From: Dromaius novaehollandiae
Taxonomy: Eukaryota > Chordata > Aves > Casuariiformes > Dromaiidae
Direction of reading: 5' to 3'
DNA: 64,000 bases
Assembly: GCF_036370855.1 (NCBI RefSeq)
Contig: NC_088098.1
Span: forward strand, 200,367,336 to 200,431,335
In this document: positions 1 to 14,900 of the stretch, in pieces
How the letters are laid out: each line of letters begins with the position of its first letter
Numbering within the stretch: the first letter of the stretch is position 1
The notes under the pieces: generated by a model
Databases searched by the model: none
The model's input: the letters and a program-made list of their open reading frames with translations, nothing else
Told to the model about the DNA's origin: nothing
Translations under genes and position numbers: made by a program

Positions 1-976
1 CTCTGCAAGGTGATGGCAGTAGTGTTGCCACATCCCAGCCATGCTAAGGATGGGTTCATGAGTACTGATGGTATGTTTGAAATGCACTGACCTGCATGAC
101 AACAACATGGTGTGACAACGTAGAGAGTGTTTCTCTGCATGGGAATAATATTGGTGCCAGGCATCAAGTGTCAAAATGTCATTCCAGAAAGACTGTTTTG
201 TGGAAAGTGGCACTTCCTCCAACATGCTACGTACCATACAGGCGGTCAGGCTCAGCCACCTCATCCTTGCTGTTGAGTTGCTGTGGCTGTTTAGGACCCA
301 GTGTTCCTGGTGTCCTCCATACTGCTAATGAGCAGATTCTGGAGGATCCTGGAGCAGCAGCATTTTGACTGAATGAAAGACCGCCAAGAGGGAATGTTCC
401 TGGTATTAAGCCAAATCTGCCTTTGAGGCGTCTATGTAAAAAGTGGCAAAGGATACAGAGATGAACAACCTATGTGTGATATTTTCTTACCAGAGAGATC
501 TTCAATAGAAAAGAAGGAAAAAATTAACAATTAATACGAGAACTTCTTGTTCAACTGAACAAACTCATTGAAATGTTTCATTTTTTTCAAAGAAGACTTA
601 TATGTGTTTAAATCGATCAAACCATTAGCTTTTCCTCATGCAGTATCTAAAGTGCAATTAGTGGCTGTGTCTTTTGTATGTATTTTAATGCAGAGTTCTT
701 GTCCCTAGTAGTCATGGTACTCTGCCCTTCTGGTGGAGCTGCTGGGGAAGGGGAGGAGCAGCTATAGAAAGCATATGATGACACACAGGAATCAAACTTC
801 CATCTCAGACAGCTGGCTCTTTCTCTATGTAGTATAACTCATTTATCAAACACATTTGTAACAGTATACTCTCAATTTTTTAAGCATTTAATTCTGCGAG
901 GATATTGCACTTCAGATACTCTTTGCAAATCTGTATTTTTATGCTGCTTTTCCCTTCTCCTTTTTTGTGTTCACAG
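1..976 (+). other. ARHGAP20: ARHGAP20 intron (3' part)
   Basis: AT-rich sequence without a convincing exon, ending in a polypyrimidine tract and the acceptor TTCACAG at 970-976. The preceding exon, expected to carry the end of the PH-domain region, is not in the window. Confidence 0.7.
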
Positions 977-1054
977 TCAAAGACCCTAACTGTAACCAGT
1001 GTTGATACAGCAAATGATGTAATTCTCATGGCCCTACAGCAGCTGGGAATTACT
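977..1054 (+). CDS. ARHGAP20: ARHGAP20 exon, start of the Ras-associating region
   Basis: A 78-nt exon, phase 0 on both sides, 26 codons. Acceptor TTCACAG, donor GTAAGT at 1055. It encodes SKTLTVTSVDTANDV and then the MALQQLGIT segment. This matches the human stretch beginning SKTITV that opens the RA (ubiquitin-like) fold, where the early beta strands contact Ras-family GTPases such as Rap1. Residues 1-26 of the protein portion seen here. Confidence 0.93.
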
Positions 1055-4000
1055 GTAAGTACTTGCACCAGTTTTAATGAGTCTTTTCTAGCCACTTTTA
1101 ATGAAAAAATCTTCTCTTGCAATTTTTCAAAGTTTTAGGGCAGGGACATTATTTGAAAACCTTTATCATAGCAATGTTATTGAAATGAAACAGAGGTGAC
1201 TATTTAATGTATAGACCTCTGGAGATCATCAAATGCCTTGGAAGTGTTGAATAAGCCTCTCATCCCTGTAAAGGTTCAGTCATGTTTGAAATTGCTGTTA
1301 AATCTATTTTGCTGGTGCCTGAGAGAAGATATCCTGACACAAGAAGTGAGAGTTTGTCACAGCTCCTTTTGCATGCTTCGGTGTGAACAGGGAACCTATT
1401 GGACTGATTTTTTCCTTTTTTGTTTCAAAATTTGCAAATACGTGTGATCGTTTGTGTTCCCAGATTGTATATACAAGCACGGCTCTTGAGTGTCTGAATC
1501 AGACAACTCTGTAAATATCCATGGATCTTTAGCATCACATGAAATATGAATGTCACTGAGTGATTGCACAGAAATTGAATGCACCCAATTTAAGCAATGG
1601 CACAAAACTGTTTTGGTAAAAGGACTTTAGGTGAGCTAAGATAATGCAGGATAGTGCACTAAGTAGATGCAGTGATTCCTAGTAGATCAAGTAGTGCCTT
1701 GAACTGTCACCCTTTGCCCTAAAACAGAAAAGGAAGTGCCTCAGGTGCTAAAATGAATCAGTGCCAGAGACGAGAATTCAGACTCCCTCATTCCTTTTCT
1801 GTCATTTCACAATGTGGCTCTAAACAACACTGATGGTCACAGAAGCTCATGGATGACAACTTTTTAACTGGCCTGTCAGCATGCTGTTTGGGTAACAAGT
1901 ATTTTTTTAAATGTCTTGGTCTTGTTGCATATGTTGATGTTGATGCATGGAATCTGACAAGTTTTTCCTTACCACAGCCCTGAGTGTGAAGAGTCAGATA
2001 TGACCAAGTGCCACTCTTGTACTTCCCTGGGGCTTCAAGAGACCCCCAGCAAAAGTTAGAGCAACCACAGAATTTGCATTTCCTTGCATTCATTGTTCCT
2101 AATTTGTACTGGCTGTTTGTACATCCAGGGGGCTGTTCTGCTAGCTCAGTATTTCCTCAGCACAGCATTTTCTGCCTATCCATTTTGAAATGTTTTAGAC
2201 ATGCCATACTACACCAGGGCTGGGGCTCTGGCCCTCAGCTGAGGATCCTGCAGTCTGTCCAATAAAGGTAGCTCTGGCGTTAATAGAGGGACTGCAAGGT
2301 AAAGAGGTAAGATGTGAGTTAAAATCCAGCCCGTTGTCTCCTCCAATTTGTACTGCAAATTGAAGAGACTGTGCTATGTTACAACTGCAAGTCTTTATTA
2401 TGATGTGTATCATTTTTACCCTTTTTATGGATGTCATTTGCACATCCTCATTTTGCATACAGAAAAATCAGGAAAATGGTAGTACTGAAAAAGAATGTTT
2501 TGTTTGGGATGAGCAGGAGGAGGAGCTGGTTAGGTTTCAGCTTTGCATTCTTTTTTATGTATCAAAGCCATCCCTTTCCTCCCCTTTATATTTTTATTTT
2601 GAGTGGAATAAGAATTAAAAGCATTCTGAAAGGTGTAATATCTTGCCTGATGAATTATTTGACCAAGTACTATATTCCATTTTTTCACTGCATCTTCATG
2701 GCATAAAGCCTTTTTCATTAGAAGCATATCATAAGATTCACAATAAAATCAGACAAGCTAAATAAATTAAGCTGTAGCCTGTATATCAATCAAACTCCCC
2801 CAGCCCCCTCCTAGGATTGTTCTAACCATGAGGAAGCTTCTCCTTACGCGCCACCTCGAGGTTTTTTTATGTTCAGGGAGAAGCACTTGAAAGGAACTCT
2901 ATGACTTTTCAATGGCAATTATAAAAACTACATTTCACATGTTGTGTGATTAATGGGGCTATTACTTTGCCTGAGTTCACTCCATTTTAATGCATCAGAG
3001 TTTTTTCCTCTGTGGCTTTCTCTGGTGAAATGACAACTAATTCCAGCAAAATGGCATCGATCATCTGTTCCAAATTATCCGGTGGGACAGGAAGAAGGGC
3101 TTTGAGTTTCCCAGCTCCATGAGTACAGTTGCTGATTTTTCTGGGATGGTGACATTTCTGCTGACAAATGGCCTCATAAAGCCCATAAAGGACAACATTT
3201 GCAATTGGGGGATGGTCAGTCTGCCTCTTGAAACTGCGCGTCCCAGCTCTTCCCCTTTCCCTGTCTCCCCTTCACAGCAACTAACCCTTTCATATATATT
3301 TGAAAAGAAAAGTAAATACCTTTTCTTGTGCTCCTCAGCTGTATTTATTTGCTCCTGGCTGCCTGCCCTGAGGTTCCAGAGATGTCTCCATAGCCTATTT
3401 ATTTTCCTTCTGCCTCCTGCTAGCTAACTTAACAGCAGTGCTAATATGGCCCAGAAAGCTCTGTCAGTCAGAGAGCAATCTGTGAAGGCTTTGTTGGGTG
3501 TATCAGCATTATACCAGATCCATGCAGCAAATAGAAGGAGTCTCAAGAGCTTTGGGGACACTAGATAAAAGTCCAGACAATGCAGATAGTAGGCAAATCT
3601 CTTTAAAAGGAGGTAGGATTTAATTTTAGAGCTGAATAAATACTATCAATAGGTATTTATCACCTTTTGTAGTCAGAAAAATTTCAGACTTTAATTTTCC
3701 CTATTTTAGCAGAGTCACTGAAAAGGGATTTAAAGTGTAATAGATCACTTTTTATACAGTGTATTTATCGACTTCCTATTACCCTTTGTCTTGAGAGTGA
3801 CTTGTGTTGAATGTCATTCTTTTTATTTCCGTTACCTCGCTGCTGTATTTGAGATAATGCACTATTTCCCTCCTTTGGTTAAACTGCAGCACTCACATAC
3901 ATTTATAATAAAGGCAATATTTAGAATTTACCTTCAAATCAATGTTTTTTCCAAAGATGTGCATGTTCTCCAATCCCTTGGAAATTGTATCCTCTGATGT

Positions 4001-7000
4001 AAATTTTATCCCCTCCGTTGTAAATTTTAAAGGGGGCTCTGCAGCCTTACCGCACCCTCGGGAGCTGCCAAGCCCTTCCACGCAGGAGGGCTGCAGAGCT
4101 GCCGTTCGCCGCCCTGCGAGGCGATTTTGGGGCAGCTTTCAGTGTCGTGACCCACCAGGGCTGTCCTAGCGTGGGCTTGGCAGCAGTGCCAGGATGCTCT
4201 CGGCCAGCAGGGTCGGCTCTTCCCACTGGCCAGGGATGGAGGGGAGATGGAGGAGACAGGTCTGGACTGTGACTGCAGCTGTGGTTTGAGCCCGGGGAGT
4301 GGCTGCGCTGCGCCACAGCAATCCCTGGGGCTGTGCTTACCCTGATAGGCAGGACCGGGCTGCGGGGTCACCTTTGCTTGCACTAGTGCTCACTGTCTGC
4401 CGCAGGCTCTGCAGGGCGCATCCACTTGTGCTGCTTACTCCTAATCCCTCCAAGGGCTCAGACTTGCCTCTCCTCCGCGCTGGGTGTACGCAGAGCCTGC
4501 AGGGAGGTAGGACGCAGGACAGCAGGGAGCCAGGAGCAGGACACAGCACTGGAGGCACCCTCCTTGCTAGAGGTGGCTGATTTCCAGCCTCAGGGCGGAG
4601 GCGGGCAGCTGGGATGACCAGCTCAGCTGCGTTGCAGGGTGCTCTCAGCATGGCTAGTGCTTTTCTCTGGCCATGAAGGCAGCCCTAATGCCCTGCAGGC
4701 TGTGGCTTTGGCCCCTCTGCTTCCAGCAGCAGGGAAGAACTGGTGCAAATCACCCTCTTTTCCTACTGAAAGAGATGGACCCTGTAGCAAGCTGCAGGGA
4801 GGGTCCTAGGAATGAAGGGCTCCAGCCATTCCCACTGCTCAGGCTGGGCGCTGGTCGCTCCTACCACATCTCATGTGCAGAGGGAGCTCAGAAGCTCTGA
4901 TGGTGGCAAACTCGGGCACTGCAGAAGTAAAGGGGATTCCTTTGCTCCCAGTGGCAAGGTGCAGATTATCATATCATTGCAAGAAACCTAATGCAACCCC
5001 CTTCTTAATGACTCACCAACTTATTCTTAATTTTGGTTTTAAAGGGCTCTGAAAAAGACTACAAGCTATGGGTGATTTCAGGAAGAGAAGATGCTCCTTA
5101 CCCTCTTATTGGTAAGTTCTTGAAATGGTTTTACTTTTCAGCATTCACCCATTAATTTTTAATGCTGAAGGAAGCAAGAAATACAGAGAAATGCAGTTTC
5201 CTGTTTTGTTTTGGTTTGTTTTTTTCTGGTTTTCTCTTACTTCCCTGTCACGCAAGTTTGTCTATTTAGGGAGCTAGTCAGACACTGATCGTTTTTTTTG
5301 AAGAGCAATTGTGTCTGTTGTGTTATATCCACTAAGAGTTGAAAAAGTTCATTTATTTCTGCACCAGTTTTGTTATTTTCAGTTACATGAGTCTCAGTCT
5401 TTCTACAGGACCAGCACCTCCACTCACTCACCTCCCCTCTTGGGGCTAGTCCAACCATGCCATATTTCTTCCTACATTTCCATAGCATTATTTACTCCAT
5501 TCTTCTCCTCAGCAAAACTCAACATGATTTTGAGAAATATTTTTCAGCAACTGGACATGACTGATTCAAGAAGTCCTTTCCAGTCCTCTAATTGTCTTAC
5601 TGGCTGACAGTTCCCCTCTGAACAAGAGCACAATATTGCTTATCCACATTATAAAATGCTTTTCAAAATATCCCCCTCACCAGGAATCAACCCAAAGCTC
5701 AGAAGCGATTGGATTGAGTGATTTGATTTTGGCCCATAGTTCATTGAGAACAAATCCCTTTCCATTATTAAGAGCCTTTCCCTGTAGAAGCCCTGCATTA
5801 CTTGTGCTGTATAACAGTCCGCAGATGATTAGAACAAGAAAAATTTGTGGATTTTCTGTTTTCCTCCTGCAAATCTAACTTCAGTAAATCCTAACATTCC
5901 TTCTCAGAGCAGCCTTAGCTACAAATGCTTTGCTGGAGTCAGACAACATTAATATTTATAAAACGTCTAACTTGTGCACCTTATAGACAGTGCAAGCTGT
6001 TTGGTCTTTGAAACGTACCAGACTTTGTCTTTTAGACTACTATGTGTAGCTTATTCAGATAAAATCACAGCTGTGGTTTTAAATATAGCACCAGAGAATT
6101 ACAAAATGGGAAAGACCTTTGTAATTGACTGATGCTCTCTCACTGCAAATTCAAGTTGCAATCTCTGGAGAAGAAAAGTCTGATATTAAAATGATGCTGC
6201 ACTGGATATTCACACAAGGTTTATTGGATAAGGCCCTAGCTTTTATCCTAGGTGCACATCAGAATCAGAATATGACTGTTTCAGCTTCACACTGTTTCTA
6301 ATGCCTAATGATGATTCTTCCACAATCAATGTTCATTTTAAGGCAAGTCTACAGGTAGGTTAACTAATACATCTTAACATTGCCCCAGATTTGATCTATT
6401 TCAATGGCCATGTCTGTAGACAGGTCCAAAAATATCTTTCTGGTGACATTTTTGAAAGCTTCTCCAGAAATTAATTGCCTCTGTGTAGTCCCTGAAGATG
6501 CTGGTTAATGCAGAGCATAGTTCATTTGCATTAGCCTTGTGATGAACTTTTCCTTCCTGTTTCAGCCTCAGACAGGAACATTTATTGCGTCTTTTTTGAC
6601 TACATTGTCGACTATTCCATTTACCATGGAAAGGGAGGGAAGATCATGTTCATACTGGATTTTTTGCATCTCAGCAATAATTGACAAAAATCTCATTTCT
6701 TGAGAGAACAATACAGGCAACCAGTATCTAAACTTTGAGCATTGCAAGTAAAACAGTAGAACAAATAATCACTGAATTCAGAAATAGTTACTTGAATCTT
6801 TCTGATGGACTTTTATGTGATACAGCTGTAATGGGTCTGTTTTTTTCCTTTACGTCTGTTTAACTACTCTGAACTCAGTAACTCCATATTTGCCAGTGTG
6901 TGATTTGTGCCAGTGTAAATATGCATAAAAGCATCAATTCTGAGGCTACTGAGAAAGTGCTGTGGGCCAATGTGCGAAATCTGCTTTTCCTCCAAGGCAG

Positions 7001-10000
7001 ATGGAGTTTTGCAAGTCTCCAGTCAATCCAACACAGATTATGATGATTTCTCTTTGAACAGGACATGAATATCCCTTTGGAATTAAAATGAGCCACATTC
7101 GAGACGCTATGCCCCACGGATCAAAGCACTGTGCCTGCCCCAGGCAGCTGCAGGGGTCCTTCCTGACGGAGCAGCTGCCCCAGGAGCTGCAGTGCCAGTT
7201 CGTGCTGAAGCCAAGTCGCCTGGCCATGTGCCAGCAGCTGAGCGGTACGTCGCTCTCCCCACACAAGCCCCAGTCACCCAGCGCGTGTCTAAGGCTGTGT
7301 CTGCTATAGAAAGCAAACATGCACCGGGAGTGGAGGGAAGTGAAGAGAAGCGTGCGGATGTACTTTTCTGTGATTCAGCTGCATGGGGGATTTTACAGGG
7401 TAGCTCTTCCCGATTTGTGTGTGCTGTTATATGCATGCAATTTTTGTAAGTTAAATTTTTACAAGCTGCCTGTCAAATGGTTGTTCTAAAACCAGCAAAG
7501 AAAGGCTAGATCTCTTCCCTGCAAATTTTTAAGTCTATTAGCTGAGCTCCCTTCTCTAGCCCTCGTTTTGTTCTGTTGCAAGGCAGGGTGGTTTTACAGG
7601 TCAGGACTCAAGGCTTGACCCTGCCACAGAGTTCCCTGTAACATTTGTCAACGTACTTTATCACAACAAGGTACTGACGTCTACACACCTACTTCACTGG
7701 GACCCCCCCACACATGGCAAAGCCTCCACATGTGTTTGACGGCCTTGATGAACTGAGCAAATACGACCTCTTTGTTTCAGTTCTCTTTTGACTAAGATGA
7801 GGATAATACTTTCTCTTGCCTTTGGCCTTAATCCTGCAAAAATATGAGCACCTGCTGTCTGTTTTGCACTCTGATATCAATGAGACAATGACAATTCACT
7901 GCTCATGGGTAAAGCAAAAAAGCAGATCTCTACAGGATTGGGGTCTTAGACTATAAACTCTGTAGGGCAAGGATGCCTCCCATGGTGTGTTTTTATTGAA
8001 CTTTACACACTAACACACTACGCTCAGTTAGGAACTCTGCCATACTTCACCATTAATGACTGTATAATAATAAAAATAACATACGCACACTCTGTTATCC
8101 TACGCCTCCCCAATAGCAAAGATCTCCTACAATGTATGAATAGTATCCATTTGTAGTGGTTTTAGAAATTAAATATAGCAAGGCTGTATCAGTGTCTATT
8201 ACAAATTATTCTGGAAACTGATTACATTTTATATAAACTAATTTCCTTTCCAAACTCCTTCATCCCCCCTTCCCCAGTAATGTGCATCATACATTACTTC
8301 ATGGCATATTTTAAGAATGAGGCAATCTAGCAAAGGGGTGTAATTAGGTTTACAGGCCCTGCTTGGCAGCTGACATTGACTGGCAAGAGAAAATAGAAAT
8401 GCAAATCAGGCCTGTAAAGCTCTAATACAGATGTGTTGTGCTGTGCAAATTGCAGGAGGGAAAGCATGGCTGCTTTGGGGCAGCATGCTGGTGATCCACA
8501 AGGACTAGGCTAAGCAGGAAGAAAAGAGGCTATTAATTCATTCGCCTTTTCTACTTTCATCCTTGGTCGACAAAACCTTTTAAAATGATGTATAGGTCTG
8601 GCTGCTTGTAAACCAGGTTTCCTTGCATACATCGCTGTTCATTGTGCTCCTTCTAGCTCCTTCTCACCTATTTTGGTTTCGGAAGATGAAGATGGGTGTC
8701 TGTGTACAAGCCGAGGCTGTGATTTGATTTTAGGCTCATCTTCACATCAGCAAGCCAAAATCTGTGTTGTTGTTAGGTAGCCATTAGGCACAACACCACA
8801 TACAAGGCAAATGCATAGGGGGGGAGTTGGTAACCCCACATTTTGGTGCCAGATGTGCTTAGTAACCCACTCTCCCTCTTAGAGAAATCTATCCCATACT
8901 GAGAGAAAAGAAGGATTATCTGCTCATCGTGAAGTGATTGATGTTCTAGTGGCTCATGTCATTTTACTATGAATTATGTGAACACTGAGATTTTTCTGTT
9001 TATTTTTCCTTAAAATGAGATAAAATCATAAACTTGGAAACAGAGTTTGAGCATTCTCCACTGAATTCTCTCGGCTGATGTTCGTAGCTATCTCTTATTG
9101 TAACCCAAATCAAGACATGGCATTTACAGTTGGCAAGCTTAGAAGCATAAAATTTTTAACCGAATGTTGCCCTGGCAAGGATCAAACATTTGTATGGCCA
9201 AACAGGTCCTGTGCCGAACAGCCAGCCCATCCTCCTCCTTCTCCCATGGCTTTGCCGCAACTTCTTCTAAAGCACAGCAGCCCCCATGACACTGGTATCG
9301 CCGTGCTGGAGACCCTGTCTTTTCGGGAGGCAGCAAAACATAGCTGTCCAGGCTGCACCACGGTTAGGCAGCGCTGTAGGTGCTGACAGGCAGACACGAC
9401 TGACAACTGGCTGTCGTGTGAAGTAAGTTGCTGTGTGGACACCAAGTACACTGTTATAGTTGCATCATCTGTGCTGGCAGGATGGTTAAAAAAAGTACAG
9501 AAGGATTTACTGTGTGGGAGAACTGAAGTGTTTCTGTTGACTCTTTTGCAGCCTTTTGGCTACCTCACAATTAAACATAGCCATTCAGCAATGCTCGTTA
9601 GCACATGTCCGAAAAGCATTGTAAATACTCCCTTGCTTAAAGTTTAAGTTGAAAGAACTGACTGCTGTCAGTGGCTAGTCTATCATCGAAACTGTTACTT
9701 AATCATTGATTAAAAGAGAAAGAAAATTTTTAACGGGTTGGTCTCAGTACAGAAAGGAGATCTTTGAAAGCTGTTTGACACTTAAGGATTTGGGCAGAAA
9801 GGATGCTCTGTTGTTAAAGAGATCAGAGTTTTAGAAGAGTCTGAACGCTTTGTGAGAAGAGGAACTATCCACTTGCATGGAGCTATGCACTTGCACGGCA
9901 CTACCTATGAATAGGAACTACCTGTATATAAAATACAAGCAGAACTGATCCCGAGGCAGATGAGAATCACTCTTGGGCCACTGTCGTGAGCTCTGAGCAT

Positions 10001-11954
10001 GATCTGCAACCAAAGCACTATTGCTTTTTTCCGATTCTGGCCTGGAATAATCCACAAGAGCAAGGCCCTGAAAGCAACACTGCTATTCCAGTAGGGAAGC
10101 GCTATCTCTTGCATAGCAACAACCTGCCTCAGTCATGGCTGGATAGAGGCTGGATAATGTTGAAACTTTGCACAGGTTCAAGGAAAGGAAGCGTACATCT
10201 TCTCCCTTGCATCTGCTCTGTACCCCAAAACTCCTTAATCCCTTTTGCTTTGTGTAACACAGAAGTGGCTTTCCTATCTTTAGGGCCTTTTCGTGTGAAA
10301 AGAAAGAGTTCTCCTGTTGTTCAGCAGGTGTTAATTTGGTAAGTGATATGGCTGGTTTCTGTCCTGGTATGTTAAAAAATACTCATAAAGATTTCCCTCC
10401 TGTCCCAGAAGAGAGCTGCATTTGATCAAAATTACCCCTTGCTTACGTTATCAGTTTGGGCTCTTAAGACTGGAGCAAACAGTGAGAGACTAATAAATCT
10501 TTCTAATTTTAAGAGTCATTTTTTTGCCATTTGTACTATTCTTTATTCTCCAGAATAGCATCTCGACTTAACTTTTACTTTCACTGAGATCCATAGGGTT
10601 GCCAAAACAGAACACAGATATATATTTGCCATTGTGTGAATAGCACTCCAAGTGAAGTAAACCTTGGTCACATGCTAATAGCTTGTTCATCTGTAAGAAA
10701 AATTGTGGTTTTGAAAGTTAAAGGTTAGCTATGTTCTTCCAAAACATGACATATCAAGTAAAGCTTTAGACATTGCCAAGCTTATATTTCATGAAGCTTT
10801 GGACTGCTTAAAATGTATATCTTTCTTATTATTTTTTATGAAAAGAATTTTTCATTAGCCTTTAGCATTCATATGCTCACATTTTGAGTTAAACTGTAAC
10901 TTTTCATCCTGTAAACCTGTAATGAAAAGACTTCCACCCACTCCCAAAGGGAGCATGATCTCCTAGAATGGCATGATGTATAACAAAAATCACTATTTGG
11001 GCTAAAAAATGTGTGTAGTAAAGTACAGGAGATAAAAATCTGGTCTTACACTGCAATCCTTATTTCTGTCATTACCCTCTGGCCTTCAAGATGGTAGAAA
11101 GCAGAATATTTGACCAGGTGAAAGAACCAGCTAGGAGAAAGGTGCACAGGGTATGTGAGCAAGTGAATCAAAGGTGATTGTTTTTGAAGACATCTAGAAA
11201 AGGAAAAATATATTTGGATAAATTTTTCCCATTCAGTATTTTCTTCACAAGCAGTATCACCGACCCCAGTACCTCATGCTGTTAAGTAAGCGTTTACACT
11301 GGCTGATGTTGAGAGATGTGATGGAAAGAAACCCCTTTCCGCATCCTAATATCAGTATTTCTTTCTCTATGCTTTGCAAATAAGACTTTTGATTAGTGGT
11401 GTTCTACAGCACTTTCACTATTATGATATCTCATGAAATCTGTTAAACCGAAGGAAGACAACCCCAGCCCATCAGTGTGTTGGCAGCATGCTGAAATGCC
11501 ATCTGGAAGGCACTGAGTAAAGGGCAGGCACTGTCTCTGAGCTATGGTCAGCAAATGCTTGGAGCAAGTGCACTGATGATAGGCTTGTTCTGCGGAGAAG
11601 AGAGCAAAGGCAGCAACTTTTCCTGGTCTGAAATGTCTTACCCCATTAGTGGATTCTCTTGTGCAACTTGTGGAAAGAGCTGGTGCTCTCCACATTGACA
11701 AGGGAGCTAGATGCCTCCAGACAGCAAGCCAAGGTGAGGGCAGCAGGGTTTATTTATTAATTTTTCCAAAGATCTGTGGTTTTGTGCCTGTGGATGGGAA
11801 ATGAGTCATTTGGTACAGTCCGGCCCCATGCAAAGTCAGCAGGCTGAGGTTCTCTGTACTGTACTTAGAGGTAAGTGCTCATGCTGTGGTCTAGTAGTGC
11901 AGTGCAGATCCTTGTGATCCTCTGAAGAGCATGGGTAAGGTGGCACATTCTCTG

Positions 11955-11988
<34 letters not shown>

Positions 11989-14900
11989 CACACACAGGTA
12001 TGCACATGGTGGATTTGACTGAACTGAATGCCAAGGAGTTGGTTGAGTTCATGACAGTTTTCCTTTGAAACCATAGCAACCACCACAAAACAAACAGTGG
12101 AATTAGATTTGAAATGTATTTCTTCTAATAAACACCTCTCTCTTTTCCCAGACTTAAGCCAAAAGTCATTTAAAAGGAAAAGATCTATCATAAATTGGGC
12201 TTTTTGGCGTGGCCCAGGCACTCACTTGGACAACGCACCCCTCTCCTCAACATCTGCCACTCCTGGGAAGCTTTTTGGCCTCTTGCTAACAGCCATCTGT
12301 GAGGATGACAACCTGCCCAAACCTCTCCTGGTGAGTCCCAAACTCTGGGCAGGCTCTTACAGTGGTGGAATTTCTTTGTGTAGTAAATGAGAACATGGGA
12401 TGCAGTGTAAATGGGACGCTGAAATTACCCAAGCAGAGAAACCAGAAGGAAACCTCATCTGTGGTTCTCAGCAAGAACTTTGATTTTTAACATGTGCTGT
12501 GGTCAGGCCTGGTTAATACGACATAGCTTGCAAATTGTATGGGATCAGTCTGCTGCTTGGGGGGGTTTCTTCTTTATTGCCCATGCTGTAAGACTGGTTC
12601 TCTAATCCTCACTTATGCAGTATAAATAAACTCCATGTTCACACATATTTTTTAAACCACTCCCAAGATCACTGCAAAATCCCAGACTCTAAGAACATGG
12701 CATCTACTGTCCCATACAGACAGCCCACACTGCATACAAATGCCACCTGCCCTTAAGCAGACAATGTCAGAGCCCCCCTTGGAGGCATCCAGGGCGAGGA
12801 AGCACTCTGGGTCCTCATTTTTGATCTGACATCACCATTGCAAAAGGGGTTGGGTTGGCCGGAGGCTGCAGGAGGGCCTCAGCATTTTTTCATCCTGTCT
12901 CAAGGCAGCTCTCATTCTGGGGGTCTCTCAAAGCTCCTTTTCCCCCCAACCCAGGAAGATGAGAAAGGTTGCCCTAGAGCCCATTCCTAGGGATAATTAA
13001 GGTAGATGTGTGGTATTTTTGGTCAGGAGCCTGTCCTGAGGACTGTCTTACTGTTGATGCAGCAACTGAAGTGTTTACTCAGTGGGAGGGAATAGTGCCT
13101 GGTGTGAGCCCTGCAGAACTGAGCCCCTCATCCTGAGAGCCAGACTTTCAGCTGCAATAACTTGCCAGAGCTCCACTGAAATCAGTGGGGTTACATCAAT
13201 TTATAGTAAAAAATGGCTTGTCTCCTAAGCTTGAGCTTGATACGCTGTTTCATCCTTGCCTGAATATTGATCATACCAGACTTTTCAGTCTTTTAATAGT
13301 GTGGCTTTGCTTTTTTTTTTTGGGGGGGGGGGTGAGGAAGTGTGTATTTTTATTATGTACGTTATTTAAATAAGCCCTGCAGAGGTGGATTCTGTAAGAA
13401 CCTGGTCTCTCTCTCTCTCTCCATTTGAGAGATGAACCAATGCTGCACTTCGGAAATATCTTCAGAACTTAAATATCAGGCAACTTTTTTTGAAAAAAAG
13501 TAAAGATATTAAGTACAGAATTACAACTTGGTAGACTTTGTGGTTTTAGTCTTAAACAGTGTGCTTATGCCACAAAATATAACTTACTTCTAATTTCATG
13601 CAGCATCTCTGGAGAATGGAATACTGCACTTGAGGTACTGTGTGGGATTTACCTTTAAGAGAAGGAAGATAATCAGGGCTGAATGCTGCAGGCATGTTTG
13701 ATATTTCTGCTTAAAAACTTCAAACTTGCTTTCACAATTAAAGAGCTCTCTTTTAGCCATTACCACACTGAAATATCTTACACCATTAACTTCATTCATG
13801 TAATTTCTTTGGATTTACTACTTTAAGAGGGGCTTCCCACTTTTTGTTCAAATTATATTTTTAAAGTGTTTAATCATGTGCTGAGATCTTGTGCTGTGGG
13901 ATTCAGCCCATTTTGGCAGCAGAGTTTCTAAATCTCTGTGAAGAAAATGGAAATGTTGACACAAATGCTGTTGTCATGAATGGTGCTCTTCTGAAGTATC
14001 TGCACATACATGGGTGGCTGGCTTTCTACTTCTGCAAAAGCAAGAAAGAAACATTCAAGAAGTAAATTTAAAAAAATAGTTTCCATTAGACATATTTGCA
14101 TTGCTGTGTGTCAGGAAGACCTACCTTACAGCCCAGACTCTGAAAGTAGCCAAAAGCCATTGCTTAGCCATTACTGTTAGAAGAACTTGGTTTAATGATG
14201 ACAGACTCTCCCTCAGCATCCCTTTTCTTGCCAGCTCTTTAGATAATTTGGTCCAGAGACCACAGTGTGTGTGCACATAATTATAGATACTCTGTCTGCA
14301 CACGTTTCCCCCTAGGAAGAGAAAAACATGACAAATACCACGTTGCTTGGAGTGACTGCTCCTGTGGAGAGCCTCTGAGGTGATCAGCACATATAAGAAC
14401 CTATCCAAAGGAAACTGCAGAGAATTAAGCAGCTGGAAAATATCACGTACATATTATGTCAGGAGAGGTCTCTGATTTCAGCATTTCCTTTTCTGCTGAT
14501 TCTCCTCTCTTATTTATCAGAAGAAATTAGGCCCTCCTGTTATTTTTAAAATAGGGAGATAGGGAGATAGGGATACAGAGAAATCTGCTTGTTTACCCCT
14601 CTCTTTTAAATATCTCACATTAAAAGCTGTCTACCTGTTTACTCCTGTGCAGCCTCATTGACTTCAGAGGAGCTGAAAACTGAGTTTTGTCTGCTTCTGG
14701 GTGACCTCCCAAGCAGTAGCACCTTGCCCCAGAGGTGGTCCCACTAGCATCTCTGAACTGCTTGTGGAGTGCAGTATCACTCACAAGAAGCAAAGGTGGT
14801 AAAATCTGACTCCGATCTGACGTAAAAGTGCAGGTAGATATTAACAAAAGAAGCACTTACTGGCTTGGATAAAATCTCAAGGTTTTCAGACTGCAAACTG

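Larger units (their letters stand above)
7245..12151 (+). other. ARHGAP20: ARHGAP20 intron with MIR-like repeat, candidate cassette exon and CA repeat
   Basis: About 4.9 kb. Holds a MIR-like fragment (7766-8080), a 55-bp exon-like unit with good splice sites (10284-10338) and a CA microsatellite (11955-11996). The acceptor at its end is TCTCTTTTCCCAG. Confidence 0.8.

Noticed and set aside
5445..5460. CTAGTCCAACC as a CR1 3' end
   Set aside because: Only about 11 bases match and neither flank continues like CR1.
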